This document shows positions 44,575-52,379 of a stretch of 64,000 nucleotides of DNA, one piece after another. The stretch spans positions 1-64,000 of the forward strand of contig CACYTU010000001.1 of NCBI GenBank assembly GCA_902777355.1. Reading direction: 5' to 3'. Each line of letters begins with the position of its first letter. Position 1 is the first letter of the stretch. This DNA is from an uncultured Lachnospiraceae bacterium (lineage in GTDB: Bacteria; Bacillota; Clostridia; Lachnospirales; Lachnospiraceae). The notes under the pieces are model-generated. The model worked only from the letters and a program-made list of their open reading frames with translations. It was not told the DNA's origin and did no database searches. A program made the position numbers and the translations under genes.

Positions 44575-44731
44575 CTGTCAGGGAACGGATTCGATCAATG
44601 ATATTTCTGCCAGAGAGTGGATCCGGTCATGGATATCCTGTCAGGGAATGGATTTGATCAATGATATTTCTGTCAGAGAGCGGATTCGGTCATTGATATC
44701 ATGTCAGGGAACGGATCCGGTCATGTATATC
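44575..44731 (+). repeat. 63-nt tandem repeat after the symporter, 2.5 copies
   Basis: CTGTCAGGGAAYGGATTYGATCAATGATATTT units, each itself two ~31-nt half-repeats. Unlike most arrays here it begins 12 bases after the stop. Confidence 0.9.
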
Positions 44732-44791
44732 TCTGTACAGGACTGAAATATACAGGATTAAAAAAAGAAAAGAAATAAAAACAAAAAAGCA

Positions 44792-44833
44792 GACAGGGCG
44801 GGACAGGAGCTGCCTCCTGTCTCTCCCCTGTCT
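44792..44833. terminator. Bidirectional-looking hairpin
   Basis: GACAGG..GACAGGAG pairs with CTCCTGTC..CCTGTC. An A-run lies 5' and TTTC 3', so a T-run follows mainly on the minus strand. Probably ends symporter transcription. Confidence 0.5.
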
Positions 44834-44857
44834 TTCGGAAAGGGTAACACACGGGAG

Positions 44858-46294
44858 ATGCTGTCTGTACAAAACGGCACAACTGAAAATGTTTCCGCGA
44901 AAAGGTCAGCGCGGCGGGGAAAACTATGGATTTTTCCGGTCGTGCTTCTTTTGTGTGTCCTGGCTGCTGCCCTGGGAGGCTTTCTGATCTACCGTCTCTA
45001 CACTCCCTCCGAGTACACGGAGAGCGAAGTCAATGAGTATGTCAAAAGCATCTACGGTGACTCATGGAAGCTCCAGAAGAAGACCCCTCTCTCTGATGAA
45101 AAAGGTGAGGGAATCCGCTATCTTTACGCCAGTGGGGACGGGGGCAGCTTCTCCGTCTTCTCCATTTCGGTGCCGGTCTATGAGAAAGGCGAGGCAACAG
45201 GGCGCTGGGAAAAGGCTTTGTCCGACAATTATTTCAGCACTGTGATCGAAAAGAACATGGACGCGCTGAAAAAAATAGAAAAGAAGTGCAAAAAGAACCC
45301 GGAAATCCGCCTGGAAATAGAGAAAACGGGAGACGATTCCGGAATCTACGGGGCTTCCTATACATTCAGAATGTACCTGGAGACCAACACATGCTTCGAA
45401 GAGGCAGCCGGAATTCTGAAGAAAATGGATAAGCTCTTTTCATTTTCCTGCGGGGCAGGTACGCCGCCCTACGATCAGATGCGCAAGGAGAATCCGTCTG
45501 TGGGGGTTTATCTGAAACCTGAAAAATCAGGGCCGGCAGCGGATGTGATCTCTTCTTCCGCCCCCATTGTACAGAAGGGGGACAGCGGGCGCATACCCAA
45601 TCTGTCAGCTGACTGGAGTGCGACGGGAGAGCGTGAAAAATACCGCATCAGTACGATCTCTTTCACGGACGCAACATCCTCCTCCCGCCTTAAGACCGAA
45701 GATGTCTTTATCCGTCTTGAAAACGATTACGTCGATGCGGCGAAAACATTCGGCAAGACCTGCTACGCGGCTCCTGCTGAACTCAAGGACAAGTATCCCG
45801 CGCCGATCCTCGCACTGGTCAATGTGGGAGGGCATAAACTCAAGGTATCTGATGCCGACAGTGCCAGTTATAAATTCTATTATCACCGCGGAACAGGCAC
45901 ATACTGGCTGGCCGGACTCGACGTCTGTGAGGACTTTGACGGGAATCCATTCGGAGACTACTCCGGAAGAGGAAGCTTCGCAAAACTGATCGATTACCTG
46001 GGCGGCAGCTACAGCTGTGATAAATGGAAGAGCGGATGGAGAATCGGCAACAACCAGTGGACCGCCGAGGCGGAGACAGAGAAGACCGGAAAAAGTCCAT
46101 ACACCTACAAAGGGATGACACTCTTCAGGAACGGCAACAATGAAAACCTGGATCCGATACCCAAAATCTTTGAAGGTACAGGAGCCCTTCCCTCCGGCAG
46201 ACCCTACAGCATCAGAGACCTGATCCGCATGCTGGACGTCCGCATCACGATCAATCAGAAAGACATGACTGCTGTCATGTTCAGAAATTTCTAG
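44858..46294 (+). CDS. Membrane-anchored extracytoplasmic protein of unknown function
   Basis: 478 residues. A basic N-terminus (KRSARRGK) and one hydrophobic helix (~25-46, FPVVLLLCVLAAALGGFLIY) anchor it with the rest outside. Outer part: two alpha/beta-looking stretches (to ~210 and ~240-478) with the partial echo YTESEVNEYVKSIYGDSW; no catalytic motif recognised. GGGAG abuts the ATG and AAAGGG is ~14 bases away. The gene is flanked by hairpins at 44792 and 46295, so it is probably its own unit. Confidence 0.75.
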   Translation: MLSVQNGTTENVSAKRSARRGKLWIFPVVLLLCVLAAALGGFLIYRLYTPSEYTESEVNEYVKSIYGDSWKLQKKTPLSDEKGEGIRYLYASGDGGSFSVFSISVPVYEKGEATGRWEKALSDNYFSTVIEKNMDALKKIEKKCKKNPEIRLEIEKTGDDSGIYGASYTFRMYLETNTCFEEAAGILKKMDKLFSFSCGAGTPPYDQMRKENPSVGVYLKPEKSGPAADVISSSAPIVQKGDSGRIPNLSADWSATGEREKYRISTISFTDATSSSRLKTEDVFIRLENDYVDAAKTFGKTCYAAPAELKDKYPAPILALVNVGGHKLKVSDADSASYKFYYHRGTGTYWLAGLDVCEDFDGNPFGDYSGRGSFAKLIDYLGGSYSCDKWKSGWRIGNNQWTAEAETEKTGKSPYTYKGMTLFRNGNNENLDPIPKIFEGTGALPSGRPYSIRDLIRMLDVRITINQKDMTAVMFRNF

Positions 46295-46369
46295 AGCCTG
46301 TCTTATTCAGAAAGCGCACAAAGGCGAACAGATCATTCGGCTTTATGCGCTTTCTGTATGGGACAGGCT
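46295..46369. other. 75-nt near-palindromic hairpin directly after a stop codon
   Basis: AGCCTGTC / GACAGGCT and CAGAAAGCGCA / TGCGCTTTCTG are perfect arms separated by 5-base internal loops, with an inner AAAGGCGAA/TTCGGCTTT stem. It starts on the base after the stop of the 44858 gene. No T-run follows. It could be a terminator, an mRNA-stabilising structure or a small palindromic mobile repeat. Confidence 0.6.
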
Positions 46370-46542
46370 GTAAATGCTGCATATAATAGTTGACGAAAAA
46401 AACAGCGTCATATGATAACAGGCGGATAATAATTGCGTCATATGATAATAGATGAAAAATAAATACCTGAATATGATACTTGACGGAAAACCTTGTCTGC
46501 CGGAAATCTGATATTCTGAAAATGGAGGATTGAATCCTTAGA

Positions 46543-47079
46543 ATGAAAAACAACAGAACAATTCGCAGAAGGGTCCTGACCGCACTCACCCTTTTCTGGA
46601 TGCTGTTCATCTTTATCATGTCCTCAGCGAGAAGTACGGTGTCCGACTACCAGAGCGATACACTCATAGATTTTATCTGCACCGTTTTTGTAAAAGGCTA
46701 CACCGAAATGCCGCCTGATAAAAAACTGGAGCTGCAGGATCAGGGGACTTTTCCGGTCAGAAAATGCGCCCATATGACGGAATATGCCATACTGGGCGCA
46801 TTGCTTTCACTCACTATCACTGAATATATGCAGGATTCCGATTCTTCTTCGCGGAAAAGAGACGGAAATTCTGCTTCGAAGATTCTGCGCAGGGCAGTTT
46901 TCATAGGATTCCTCTATGCCTCCACGGATGAGTTCCACCAGACTTTTGTTCCGGGGCGGTCGGGAGAAATCAGGGATATTCTGATCGACACATTCGGAGT
47001 CCTGCTGGGAGCCCTGATCGTCACCCGCTTAATTCCTTCACTGCTGCAGCGCAGAAGAGCGAACAACTACAGATTCTGA
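46543..47079 (+). CDS. VanZ-like family membrane protein
   Basis: 178 residues with four hydrophobic segments. The family hallmarks RKCAHMTEYAILGALL, STDEFHQTFVPGRSGEIRDILIDTFG and a FIMSSA first helix are all present. VanZ-like proteins are linked to glycopeptide or lipid-related phenotypes, but the biochemical role is unclear. Its 3' end overlaps the convergent UvrA-like gene by 13 bases, and no terminator separates them. AATGGAGGATT lies ~14 bases before the ATG. Confidence 0.88.
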   Translation: MKNNRTIRRRVLTALTLFWMLFIFIMSSARSTVSDYQSDTLIDFICTVFVKGYTEMPPDKKLELQDQGTFPVRKCAHMTEYAILGALLSLTITEYMQDSDSSSRKRDGNSASKILRRAVFIGFLYASTDEFHQTFVPGRSGEIRDILIDTFGVLLGALIVTRLIPSLLQRRRANNYRF

Positions 47080-49634
47080 CCCGTCAGGCTCTCCTGACAG
47101 GCGCGTACTTGTGCCGGCGTGCCGCTCACGACAATGCGGCCTCCTTCCGCGCCGCCTCCCGGCCCCATGTCGACGATATAATCCGCGCTGCGGATAACGT
47201 CAAGATCATGCTCGATGACGATGACAGTGGCTCCGTGGTCGAGAAGGCTGCGGAATACATCCAGAAGCACTCGAACATCTTTGGGATGGAGGCCGATGGT
47301 CGGCTCGTCAAAAACAAAGACGGAATCCGACTGCCCCCTGCCCATTTCACTGGCCAGCTTCAGGCGCTGTGCCTCTCCGCCCGAAAGACCGGGGGTCTCC
47401 TCTCCCAGGGTAAGGTAGCCAAGCCCCAGATCGTGGAGGACCTTGAGGCGTCTGTGTGTTGTTGCCAGATCCGAGCAGGCCTCCAGTGCCTCATCGACGC
47501 TCATGGACATGAGATCGGGAAGGCTGAAGGAAGTTCCGTTTTTGGCCCTGCGCACCACCTCGTGGGCTTCCCGGCGGTACCTTCCGCCCCTGCAGTCCGG
47601 GCATGGAATATCGACATCCGGCAGGAACTGGACATCCAGCGAGATCTCCCCGGTTCCGTCGCAGGTGGGACAGCGCAGCTTACCGGTATTGTAGGAAAAG
47701 TCACCGGCCTTGTAGCCGCGCTCTTTTGCGTCCGGCGTGCGGGCATAGATTTTGCGCAGATCATCGTGGACATTTGCATAGGTCGCCACTGTGGACCGCA
47801 CATTGATGCCGATTGGAGTGGCGTCGATCAGCTTGACCTGATTGATGCCGGGTGCCTCCAGCGACTTCACATGGGCGGGATTTTTTTTGCCCTTTATGGA
47901 GGCCGACAGTGCCGGAATCAGGCTCTCAAGGATCATAGTTGTCTTACCCGAACCGGAGACGCCTGTGACTACCGTCAGCCGCCCTTTGGGGATCTTGACA
48001 TCAAGTGGATGCACCGTGTGGATCTGGCCGGTCCGCATGTGGATCACGCCGTCCGCAAATAAGTCATCGTGCAGGTTCTTGTGCGGGACGTTATGCATGT
48101 TTTCGTGCAGGTCTGTATGGAGGTCGCTATGCAGGCCTTCGCACGTGTCCGGGCTTTCGCATGATTTTTGTTCGGACAGATAGGGTCCGATCACAGAGTC
48201 CGGATTCTTTTTGATTTCTTCAATAGTCCCCTCAGCGATGACTGTGCCGCCAGAAGCGCCGGCGCCTGGCCCCATCTCGATCATCCAGTCCGCATGGGCC
48301 AGAACCTGTACGTCGTGGTCGACGATCACGACGGTATTTCCGTCTGCCGCCAGGTCGTCCATCACCCCTGTAAGGCCTTTCAGGTTATAGGGATGCAGGC
48401 CGATCGAGGGTTCGTCCAGGACATAGAGCACACCGGTCGTCCGGTTGCGGACAGCCCTGGCCAGCTGTACCCGCTGACGCTCGCCGGTAGACAGAGTAGA
48501 GGCCGCCCGGTCCAGGGAGAGATAGCCAAGCCCCAGATCGATCAGGCGGACAGAGGTATCCAGAAATGACTCGCAGATATTTTTGGCCATGGGACGCATG
48601 GGCTCCGGCAGGGAATCCGGAACGCCTTTGACCCAGGGAATGAGGTCAGAGAGAGTCATGGCCGTCGCCTGATCCAGCCCAATCCCCCGCAGACGGGGAG
48701 CCCGGGAAGCCTCGGACAGACGTGTCCCGCCGCAGTCGGGACAGGTGCCTTCTGCCAGAAAACGCTCGATCCGTTTCATTCCTTTTTCATCTTTTACTTT
48801 GGACAGGGCATTTTCCACCGTATAGACGGCGTTAAAATAGGTGAAATCCATCTCCGCAGTCTGCTTTGTCTGCGGATTCATATAAAAAATATGCTTCTTT
48901 TCGGCGGGGCCGTGATAGACCATCTCTTTTTCCGCCGCAGTCAGATCTTTGAAGGGCACATCCGTGCGCACACCCATTTCCCGGCAGACATCTTTCATGA
49001 GCGACCACATGAGAGTCCCCCAGACTACTACCGCGCCCTCGTCTATGGTCAGATCCTCATTGGGCACCAGAGTGGACTCATCGACCGTGCGGGTGATGCC
49101 TGTCCCTCCGCAGGTGGGACAGGCGCCGCTGCTGTTGAAGGCCAGTTCCTCCGCCCCGGGCCCGTAAAATCCGACGCCGCACACGGGGCACACTGTCTCC
49201 TTCATGGCCGCCACATCCATGGATGGCGGCACATAATGTCCGTTGGGGCAGCGGTGGCTGGCCAGACGGGAGAACATGAGCCTGAGGCTGTTAAGCAGCT
49301 CTGTCATGGTCCCGAAAGTGCTCCTGATTCCCGGAACCCCGGGCCTCTGGTGCAGAGCAAGGGAAGCAGGCACAAAGCGGACATCATCCACGTGGGCCCG
49401 CGCAGCCTGGGTCATCCGCCTGCGGGTATAAGTCGAGAGCGATTCCAGATACCGCCTGGAACCCTCAGCGTAGAGCACACCCAGGGCCAGAGAAGATTTT
49501 CCGGACCCTGAGACGCCGGCTATGGCTGTGATCTGATTCAGCGGAATATCCACATCGATATTTTTCAGGTTATGTACGCGCGCCCCTCGCACTTCCATGC
49601 TGCGGGGAAGCATCTTTTTGTCTCTATGATCCAT
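47067..49634 (-). CDS. UvrA-like excinuclease ABC subunit A paralogue (short, UvrA2-type)
   Basis: 855 residues, shorter than canonical UvrA (~940). Two ABC ATPase modules: Walker A GVSGSGKSS (~40-48) and GVSGSGKTT (~571-579), signatures LSTGERQRVQLARA and LSGGEAQRLKLASE, and CxxC zinc modules (CPVC, CPTCGGTG, CPTCDGTG, CPDCRGG). The reduced N-terminal insertion suggests loss of the UvrB-binding domain, as in UvrA2/DrrC-like proteins associated with DNA-binding drug tolerance. Between the ATPase halves is a His-rich linker (LHSDLHTDLHENMH..., plus-strand 48057-48140). GGAGG is 13 bases before the ATG, rather far. Confidence 0.88.
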   Translation of the reverse strand: MDHRDKKMLPRSMEVRGARVHNLKNIDVDIPLNQITAIAGVSGSGKSSLALGVLYAEGSRRYLESLSTYTRRRMTQAARAHVDDVRFVPASLALHQRPGVPGIRSTFGTMTELLNSLRLMFSRLASHRCPNGHYVPPSMDVAAMKETVCPVCGVGFYGPGAEELAFNSSGACPTCGGTGITRTVDESTLVPNEDLTIDEGAVVVWGTLMWSLMKDVCREMGVRTDVPFKDLTAAEKEMVYHGPAEKKHIFYMNPQTKQTAEMDFTYFNAVYTVENALSKVKDEKGMKRIERFLAEGTCPDCGGTRLSEASRAPRLRGIGLDQATAMTLSDLIPWVKGVPDSLPEPMRPMAKNICESFLDTSVRLIDLGLGYLSLDRAASTLSTGERQRVQLARAVRNRTTGVLYVLDEPSIGLHPYNLKGLTGVMDDLAADGNTVVIVDHDVQVLAHADWMIEMGPGAGASGGTVIAEGTIEEIKKNPDSVIGPYLSEQKSCESPDTCEGLHSDLHTDLHENMHNVPHKNLHDDLFADGVIHMRTGQIHTVHPLDVKIPKGRLTVVTGVSGSGKTTMILESLIPALSASIKGKKNPAHVKSLEAPGINQVKLIDATPIGINVRSTVATYANVHDDLRKIYARTPDAKERGYKAGDFSYNTGKLRCPTCDGTGEISLDVQFLPDVDIPCPDCRGGRYRREAHEVVRRAKNGTSFSLPDLMSMSVDEALEACSDLATTHRRLKVLHDLGLGYLTLGEETPGLSGGEAQRLKLASEMGRGQSDSVFVFDEPTIGLHPKDVRVLLDVFRSLLDHGATVIVIEHDLDVIRSADYIVDMGPGGGAEGGRIVVSGTPAQVRACQESLTGQNL

Positions 49635-49706
49635 GTGTAGCCGCCATCCTCCCAGAATATTTAATTTATGCGCGATATTTTTTCAGCTATTATTACAGGA
49701 CTTCAT

Positions 49707-49805
49707 GACTACGCGATTTCATGATTTCGCAATTACATTATTTCATGATTTCGCAATTGCATTATTTCATGATTTCACAATTGTATTATTGCATGATTTC
49801 ATGCT
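49707..49805 (-). repeat. 24-nt tandem array spanning the oxidoreductase stop (minus strand)
   Basis: Minus-strand units AAATCATGAAATAATGCAATTGCG, ~3.5 copies. The first, diverged unit begins AAAGCATGA and contains the stop (49801-49799). Shows the pattern is not limited to plus-strand genes. Confidence 0.85.
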
Positions 49806-50968
49806 TTCTGCGGCATGGCCGCGGGCAGATCAAAGGTAGAGTCTATGGAGATAAACCTGTGCTCCTTTGCGGAGTTGATTATTGCCTCGCCCACCTCAAG
49901 CGAATGCAGGGCCATGTCGCCGCCGGCCCTGTTGGGACGGCCTTCGGCGATTGCACGGACCAGATCCACAAGGCCGATTCCGCGATTATTGGTCACGAAG
50001 CTGGTCGCGTCGAAATCGTGCTTTACCTCGGCAATTTCCCACGGAATGTCCTCATCCCCCTCGTGACGCGGCATATTTTTCCAGCGGTAGGTCTCGACAG
50101 TTTTTACCAGAGTATCTCCACCGAAGACATTCGGCCCCTTGTTGGGATCCTCCTCCGCCATGACCAGAGTCGCCTTTGTTCCGTACAGCTCCATGCGGGG
50201 CATGACGGAATCCCAGGCATCCCAGATCATGTTGTAACTCACGACAGCCCCGCAGCGGAATTTCAGGACCGCCATCAGTGAGGACATGATCTCCGGGTCC
50301 ACCTTCAGCTTCTGCCCTTTGAGAGGCTCGGAATAGATCATCCGCTCCTGTTCCGGCTGGATTCCCATGGCAGTGACCGATTCCACCGGCCCCAGAAGGG
50401 ACAGAAGAGCAGTCATGTAATAAGGTCCGATATCCAGTACCGGGCCGGCGCCCTTCTGGTAGAAAAATTCCGGGTTGGGATGATACCACTCCCAGCCGTG
50501 GGAGATGCAGTTGGCAGTACCGCCTACGATCTTGCCCGTGACGCCCTCATCGATCAGACGGCGGAAGGTCTGAAGCCTGGCACCCATGAAGGTATCCGGC
50601 GCACATCCCACATACAGCCCCTTCTCAGCTGCGGCTTCCATGATCTCCCTGCCCTCCGCGTAGGTCGCGGCCAGAGGCTTCTCGGAATACACATGCTTGC
50701 CGGCACGCAGCGCGGCAATATTATAGTGATAATGAGCCGCCGGCGTCGTCAGATTCAGGACGACATCCACATCCGGATCCTGAAGCAGTTCATCGCCTGT
50801 ATCATAAGCCTTTTTGAAGCCGTACTGCTCCTTCCTGGCTCTCGCCTTTTCCGGCGTGCGGCAGGCACAGGCATAAAGCTCAACTTCATCCGGATATTTC
50901 TGCAGATTTGTCAGATAGGCATTGCAGATATCCCCAAGACCGATGACACCTATACGTAAAGCTCTCAT
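49799..50968 (-). CDS. Gfo/Idh/MocA family oxidoreductase
   Basis: 389 residues from ATG 50968 (GGAGGGATAT upstream on the minus strand; the frame continues to 51070 without a site). Seen: RIGVIGLGDICNAYL nucleotide fold, TPAAHYHYNIAALRAGKHVYSEKPLA with the EKP motif, and a C-terminal beta-sheet dehydratase-like domain with DIGPYYMTALLSLLG. Members oxidise or reduce sugars and inositols with NAD(P). Substrate unknown; no sugar-uptake genes adjacent. Confidence 0.9.
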   Translation of the reverse strand: MRALRIGVIGLGDICNAYLTNLQKYPDEVELYACACRTPEKARARKEQYGFKKAYDTGDELLQDPDVDVVLNLTTPAAHYHYNIAALRAGKHVYSEKPLAATYAEGREIMEAAAEKGLYVGCAPDTFMGARLQTFRRLIDEGVTGKIVGGTANCISHGWEWYHPNPEFFYQKGAGPVLDIGPYYMTALLSLLGPVESVTAMGIQPEQERMIYSEPLKGQKLKVDPEIMSSLMAVLKFRCGAVVSYNMIWDAWDSVMPRMELYGTKATLVMAEEDPNKGPNVFGGDTLVKTVETYRWKNMPRHEGDEDIPWEIAEVKHDFDATSFVTNNRGIGLVDLVRAIAEGRPNRAGGDMALHSLEVGEAIINSAKEHRFISIDSTFDLPAAMPQKA

Positions 50969-51267
50969 ATATCCCTCCTGTGTTTTTGAAAAAAAGCATT
51001 TAGGAGACGAAGAACCGTCCCCTTCCGGGTTTCGAGAAGGTTTGTAACTATCAGAAAAGACCGGAACCAAATATCAGAAGGGACCGGTTGACATTGTCTC
51101 AATCCCAGAATAACATGGAATTGTAAAAAAAGGTGCGGCGCCCGGATTATTTTCGCAAATCCGTAAATCGCATTTGCGCATATTTTTCCACGCTGCTTAA
51201 TTTATTCTTCGTCGCGCAATACTCGCGAGCGAGTCTTGAATACAGCTCAGAAAGGAGAAACTCAAAG

Positions 51268-51942
51268 ATGTCAGATATTGAAAACAGCGTCAGCAGTATG
51301 CCTTTGATCGGCGATCCCGCCCCCGCCTTCCGCTCTATGACCACAATGGGAAAGGTGAATTTCCCGGAAGACTATCGGGGCAAATGGGTCGTCTTTTTCT
51401 CCCATCCCGCGGATTTTACCCCCGTGTGCACCACAGAGTTCATCGCGCTGGCAAGGCGCGCCGATGAGTTCCGTGAGATTAATACAGAGCTCCTGGGTCT
51501 TTCCATTGACTCACTCCACTCTCATCTTGCATGGGCGGAGAGCATCGAGCACATAGACCTGGGCGGAAAGGGCAAAGTCAAGATTCCTTTCCCGATCGTG
51601 GCGGATATCACCATGAGCGTGGCCAAGGCCTATGGAATGCTTCAGGCTGTTGCCAAGACCCAGACTGTGCGCGCCGTCTTCATCATAGATCCGGATTCGA
51701 TCATCCGCGCCATTCTGTTCTACCCCATGTCCACCGGCCGCAATATTGACGAGATCAAGCGCATCATTCTCTCTCTTCAGAAACATGATGCGGACAACGT
51801 CTCAACGCCCGCGGACTGGAATCCCGGTGATCCCGTTGTCATGGGGGCTCCGCTGACCCTTGAAGCTGCAAAGGACAGAATGGAAAGCGCCGATGATAAC
51901 ATGATTCCCTACAGCTGGTATCTCACGATGAAAAAACAGTGA
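51268..51942 (+). CDS. 1-Cys peroxiredoxin (Prx6/AhpC-TSA family)
   Basis: 224 residues from ATG 51268 (AAAGGAG 11 bases upstream; an in-frame ATG at 51133 would add 45 unrelated residues). The peroxidatic motif HPADFTPVCTTEF places the catalytic Cys at residue 54, and no other Cys is present, so the enzyme must use an external resolving thiol. The long C-terminal domain (NVSTPADWNPGDPV) matches the Prx6 subfamily. It reduces H2O2 and organic peroxides in the cytoplasm. No clear PerR box was seen. Confidence 0.93.
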   Translation: MSDIENSVSSMPLIGDPAPAFRSMTTMGKVNFPEDYRGKWVVFFSHPADFTPVCTTEFIALARRADEFREINTELLGLSIDSLHSHLAWAESIEHIDLGGKGKVKIPFPIVADITMSVAKAYGMLQAVAKTQTVRAVFIIDPDSIIRAILFYPMSTGRNIDEIKRIILSLQKHDADNVSTPADWNPGDPVVMGAPLTLEAAKDRMESADDNMIPYSWYLTMKKQ

Positions 51943-51976
51943 TTGTAAGTATCTCACTGTGAAGAAGCAGTGGCTG
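51919..51976 (+). repeat. 31-nt duplication spanning the peroxiredoxin stop
   Basis: TATCTCACGATGAAAAAACA (51919-) recurs as TATCTCACTGTGAAGAAGCA (51950-). The first copy holds the last seven sense codons and TGA (51940-51942). Confidence 0.8.
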
Positions 51977-52038
51977 AATTGGACAGGAACAGCATTTCCC
52001 GATCAATCAGCCGGTCAATTAACTGATTATTGTGCATA

Positions 52039-52127
52039 GGGCAGAGGCGGGAGAGCCGCCCTCTGCCCCCGACAGGCCCCCGTCCGCTGCAAGGCGGAGA
52101 AAACATTGTGCGGGCCGTGTCATAAAC
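52039..52127 (+). repeat. Dispersed structured element, full copy
   Basis: Same order of parts as 18241-18369: GGGCAGAGGCGG / CCGCCCTCTGCCC hairpin, CCCGACAGGCCC, CCGC/GCGG hairpin, AGAAAACATT core, GCGGGCCGTGTCATAA, then a terminator-like hairpin at 52128. Confidence 0.85.
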
Positions 52128-52165
52128 AGGAGCCGCAGTCCGTGATATGCAGCTCCTATTTTTAT
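52128..52165 (+). terminator. Terminator after the peroxiredoxin
   Basis: AGGAGCCGCA / TGCAGCTCCT stem (one mismatch) followed by ATTTTTATAA. It is also the 3' hairpin of the dispersed element. Confidence 0.75.
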
Positions 52166-52231
52166 AATTAAGGAACTGCAGCAAGGTGATGTACCCACGG
52201 ACGACTTCGGCGGCCGGGGTTTTACGCACCG

Positions 52232-52277
52232 ATTCCATAATGCCGAAAAAGAGAATTCCATAATGCCGAAAAAGAGA
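52232..52277 (+). repeat. 23-nt perfect direct repeat
   Basis: ATTCCATAATGCCGAAAAAG-type unit, two identical adjacent copies upstream of the mannose-6-phosphate isomerase promoter region. Confidence 0.9.
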
Positions 52278-52292
52278 ACAGAAACATTTCGT

Positions 52293-52321
52293 TTGTCAGT
52301 CCGAATGAAAAATGGAATTAT
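52293..52321 (+). promoter_or_regulatory. Candidate promoter of the mannose-6-phosphate isomerase gene
   Basis: TTGTCA (52293-52298), 17 bases, AATTAT (52316-52321), about 60 bases before the start. Confidence 0.4.
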
Positions 52322-52379
52322 ATCATCAGGACAGGCAAATAGTTTGTTTTTCTACAGTTCCTAAGTCAGGAGAGCAGAA

